Shown here piece by piece: positions 4,983 through 6,824 of a stretch of 6,824 nucleotides of DNA. Source of the DNA: Faecalibacterium sp. (GTDB lineage: Bacteria > Bacillota > Clostridia > Oscillospirales > Ruminococcaceae); contig JAFULE010000068.1 in the NCBI GenBank assembly GCA_017483235.1, positions 1 to 6,824 on the forward strand, in the 5' to 3' direction. Numbering within the stretch: position 1 is the stretch's first letter; the number at the start of each line of letters is the position of its first letter. The position numbers and the translations under genes were made by a program. The notes beneath the pieces were generated by a model. That model saw only the letters and a program-made list of their open reading frames with translations. It was not told the origin of the DNA and searched no databases.

Positions 4983-5915
4983 ATGAAAAAACTTGTATCT
5001 CTGGTTCTGGCGCTGGCCATGAGCGTCAGCGTATGCCTCACTCTGACCGCCTGCGGCGGCGAAAAGGCTGCCGATTACACGGTGGGCGTCTGCCAGCTGA
5101 TGGAACACGAATCGCTGGATAAAGCTACCGAAGGCTTTACTGCCGCCCTGACTGCCGCCCTGAAGGAGGCCGGCAAAACGGTGGAGTTTGATACACAGGT
5201 AGCCGGCGAAGCCGATCTGTGCACCACCGTCATCAACACCTTTACCGCCAAAAAGGTGGACCTGATCATGGCCAACGCTACCCCGGCGCTGTTGGCTGCG
5301 GCCAACGCCACCACCACCATCCCGGTGCTGGGCACCTCGGTTACCGACTATAACGACACCTTCAAGGGCGACATCCCGGTCAACGTTTCGGGCACTTCGG
5401 ATGCGGTTCCCTTTGACGAGCAGGCTTCCATGATGATCGACACTCTGGGTCTGGTCAAGGGCGATCTGGTGGGCGTGCTGTACTGCACCAACGAGTCCAA
5501 CTCGCTGATTCAGTACGAGGCGGTCAAGGCTCTGTTCGAGGCCGAGGGCATTGTGGTCAAGGCCTACACCTTCTCTGAAACCACCGAGCTGCAGGCTCTG
5601 GTCACCGCCGCTGCCGGCGAGGTCAAGGCCCTGTATGTGCCTTCCGACAACACCGTGGCTGCCAACGATACCATCGTAGGCACCATCTGCACCGAAAACA
5701 ACGTGCCCGTTTTCACCAGCTACGGCGGCGCTGTCTGCTACGCCAGCCTTGCCATCGACTACTACGCCCTGGGCGAAGAGACCGGCAAGATGGCCGCTGA
5801 AATTCTGCTGGGCAAAAAGACCCCTGCCGACATCGAAGTGCAGACTCTGGTGCCCTCGGTGGTTTACAACAGCGAGCTGTGCGCCAAGCTGGGCATCACC
5901 GTGCCTGCCAACTAA
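4983..5915 (+). CDS. ABC importer substrate-binding lipoprotein, TrpX-like (PF04392-type)
   Basis: 310 residues. The N-terminus MKKLVSLVLALAMSVSVCLT is a signal peptide ending in the lipobox LTAC (21-24); Cys24 would be lipidated and anchor the protein outside the membrane. The mature part follows the PF04392 'ABC transporter substrate-binding' pattern: YTVGVCQLMEHESLDKATEG (32-51), LIMANATPALLAAANATTTI (94-113), PVLGTSVTDY (114-123), a second Rossmann-like lobe starting DLVGVLYCTNESNS (161-174), and LYVPSDNTV followed by a short-hinge region TSYGG (244-248). Known members bind tryptophan or other amino acids (TrpX), usually with TrpY and TrpZ and often under a T-box, as here. AAGGAG (4969-4974) lies eight bases upstream of the ATG. 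The permease follows 29 bases downstream. Ligand inferred to be an aromatic amino acid; the T-box suggests phenylalanine. Confidence 0.9.
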   Translation: MKKLVSLVLALAMSVSVCLTLTACGGEKAADYTVGVCQLMEHESLDKATEGFTAALTAALKEAGKTVEFDTQVAGEADLCTTVINTFTAKKVDLIMANATPALLAAANATTTIPVLGTSVTDYNDTFKGDIPVNVSGTSDAVPFDEQASMMIDTLGLVKGDLVGVLYCTNESNSLIQYEAVKALFEAEGIVVKAYTFSETTELQALVTAAAGEVKALYVPSDNTVAANDTIVGTICTENNVPVFTSYGGAVCYASLAIDYYALGEETGKMAAEILLGKKTPADIEVQTLVPSVVYNSELCAKLGITVPAN

Positions 5916-5944
5916 GCAGCAAAATTTGATCCTGAGGTAGAGCG

Positions 5945-6824
5945 ATGGTTTTTTTGAACGCATTGCCCGGTGCGGTGGCACAGGGCCTGATTTGGGGATT
6001 GGTTGCGATCGGCGTCTATATCTCCTATAAAATTCTTGATATGGCAGATATGACGGTGGACGGCTCCATCTGCACCGGCGGCTGTGTGTGCGCGGTGCTG
6101 ATCACCAACGGTGTGCCCGCGTGGCTCAGCGTGCTGGTGGCCTTTGCGGCGGGCGCACTGACCGGTGTGGTCACTGGCCTGCAGCACACCGTGCTGGGGG
6201 TACCCTCCATTCTGGCGGGCATTCTCACTCAGCTGATCCTGTACTCGGTCAATCTGGCCATTCTGGGCGGCAAGTCACTCATTTCGTTTGTGGGCGGCAC
6301 CCACAACCTGCTGCTCAGCATGAGCAACAATCCCATGGCCATTGTCACAGCCGGCGGCATCATTGCGGCTACTATCGTGCTGCTGTGGCTGTTCTTTTAC
6401 ACCGAACTGGGCCTGACCATCAAATCCACCGGCGATAACCCCGACATGAGCCGGGCTCAGGGCGTGGATGTCAGCTTCAACAAGGTGCTGGGTCTGGCCG
6501 TGTCCAACGGCATTGTGGCGCTGGCCGGTGCATTGCTGGCCCAGTACAAGGGTTCGGCCAACATCAACGATGGCCGCGGCGCCATCGTCATCGGCCTGGC
6601 AGCCATCTTCATCGGCCTGTCGGTCTCGCTGAAAATCAAGCCCAACTTTGTGGTCAGCCTGATCGGTGTGGTGGGCGGCAGCATCGTCTATTACATGATC
6701 TACAACTTTGTCATCATGCTGGGTCTGAAAACCGATTACCTCAAAATGCTGTCGGCCCTCATTGTTATTCTGTTTTTGGCTGCACCTTATCTGAAAGGCG
6801 AATACTTCAGCAAAAATACCGTTC
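5945..6824 (+). CDS. ABC importer permease, TrpY-like / BPD_transp_2 family (partial, C-terminus missing)
   Basis: The open frame runs from the ATG at 5945 through 293 complete codons to the window edge. The start (MVFLNALPGAVAQGLIWGLV, then AIGVYISYKILD and MADMTVDGS at 33-41) matches TrpY/LivH-type permeases, which carry 'G-h-Y-h-S-x-x-I-L-x-h-x-D-h-T-V-D-G-S' here. About eight or nine hydrophobic segments follow (roughly 12-29, 43-55, 58-78, 86-108, 131-151, 180-200, 212-229, 235-258, 268-282). STGDNPDMSRAQGVD (161-175) is the cytoplasmic coupling loop that contacts the ATPase. GAGG (5934-5937) is seven bases upstream. It forms the membrane channel for the preceding binding protein. The tail is probably nearly complete, and a TrpZ-like ATPase gene is expected next. 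Confidence 0.88.
   Translation, partial: MVFLNALPGAVAQGLIWGLVAIGVYISYKILDMADMTVDGSICTGGCVCAVLITNGVPAWLSVLVAFAAGALTGVVTGLQHTVLGVPSILAGILTQLILYSVNLAILGGKSLISFVGGTHNLLLSMSNNPMAIVTAGGIIAATIVLLWLFFYTELGLTIKSTGDNPDMSRAQGVDVSFNKVLGLAVSNGIVALAGALLAQYKGSANINDGRGAIVIGLAAIFIGLSVSLKIKPNFVVSLIGVVGGSIVYYMIYNFVIMLGLKTDYLKMLSALIVILFLAAPYLKGEYFSKNTV

Noticed and set aside
4805..5122. A 105-codon plus-strand frame inside the T-box and the start of the binding-protein gene
   Set aside because: It runs through the T-box terminator and is out of frame with the lipoprotein gene.
4959..5981. A 340-codon minus-strand frame opposite the substrate-binding protein
   Set aside because: Antisense to a clear lipoprotein with signal peptide and lipobox; composition is shadow-like.

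Overview
The window looks like chromosomal DNA of an anaerobic gut Firmicute, probably Oscillospiraceae (Faecalibacterium/Gemmiger/Subdoligranulum-like). This is inferred from moderately GC-rich codon use, strong AAGGAGG ribosome binding sites, near-consensus sigma-A promoters, a T-box riboswitch and a Trp/aromatic-type ABC importer. I have no database match, so the taxonomy is a guess from style. There are eight protein genes; the first and last are cut by the window edges.

Layout. (1) Positions 1-289, minus strand: the N-terminus of a monoacylglycerol-lipase-like alpha/beta hydrolase. (2) Positions 290-559: a divergent promoter region. Each strand has a TTGACA-N17-TAnAnT-type promoter, and a palindrome (TGAACGTGTTCA) sits just past the plus-strand -10. 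(3) Positions 560-4524, plus strand: five closely spaced genes. They encode a flavin-reductase-like split-barrel protein with a PCP_red-like C-terminal tail, an NmrA/atypical-SDR oxidoreductase, a DUF1295/steroid-5-alpha-reductase-like membrane protein, an unrecognised six-helix membrane protein, and a protein that I read as a divergent ferredoxin-dependent bilin reductase (FDBR/HY2/PcyA superfamily). An intrinsic-terminator-like hairpin lies between the third and fourth of these genes. (4) Positions 4525-4982: a promoter and a complete T-box leader with antiterminator and terminator. (5) Positions 4983-6824, plus strand: a lipoprotein substrate-binding protein and the start of a permease of a TrpXYZ-type ABC importer; the ATPase gene would lie beyond the right edge.

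How the genes may work together. The five-gene cassette is rich in redox folds: flavin reductase, NAD(P)-dependent SDR, 5-alpha-reductase-like and FDBR-like. Three of its members (PCP_red tail, SDR with a DVR-like flavour, FDBR-like) echo families known from tetrapyrrole metabolism. In a non-phototrophic gut anaerobe this suggests a reductive pathway on a conjugated substrate such as a bilin, a chlorophyll catabolite or another polyene/enone. That is a hypothesis, not a demonstrated function. The T-box has a UGGU bulge and a specifier loop that can be read as TTC. This fits tRNA-Phe better than tRNA-Trp, so the downstream importer may carry phenylalanine or respond to it.
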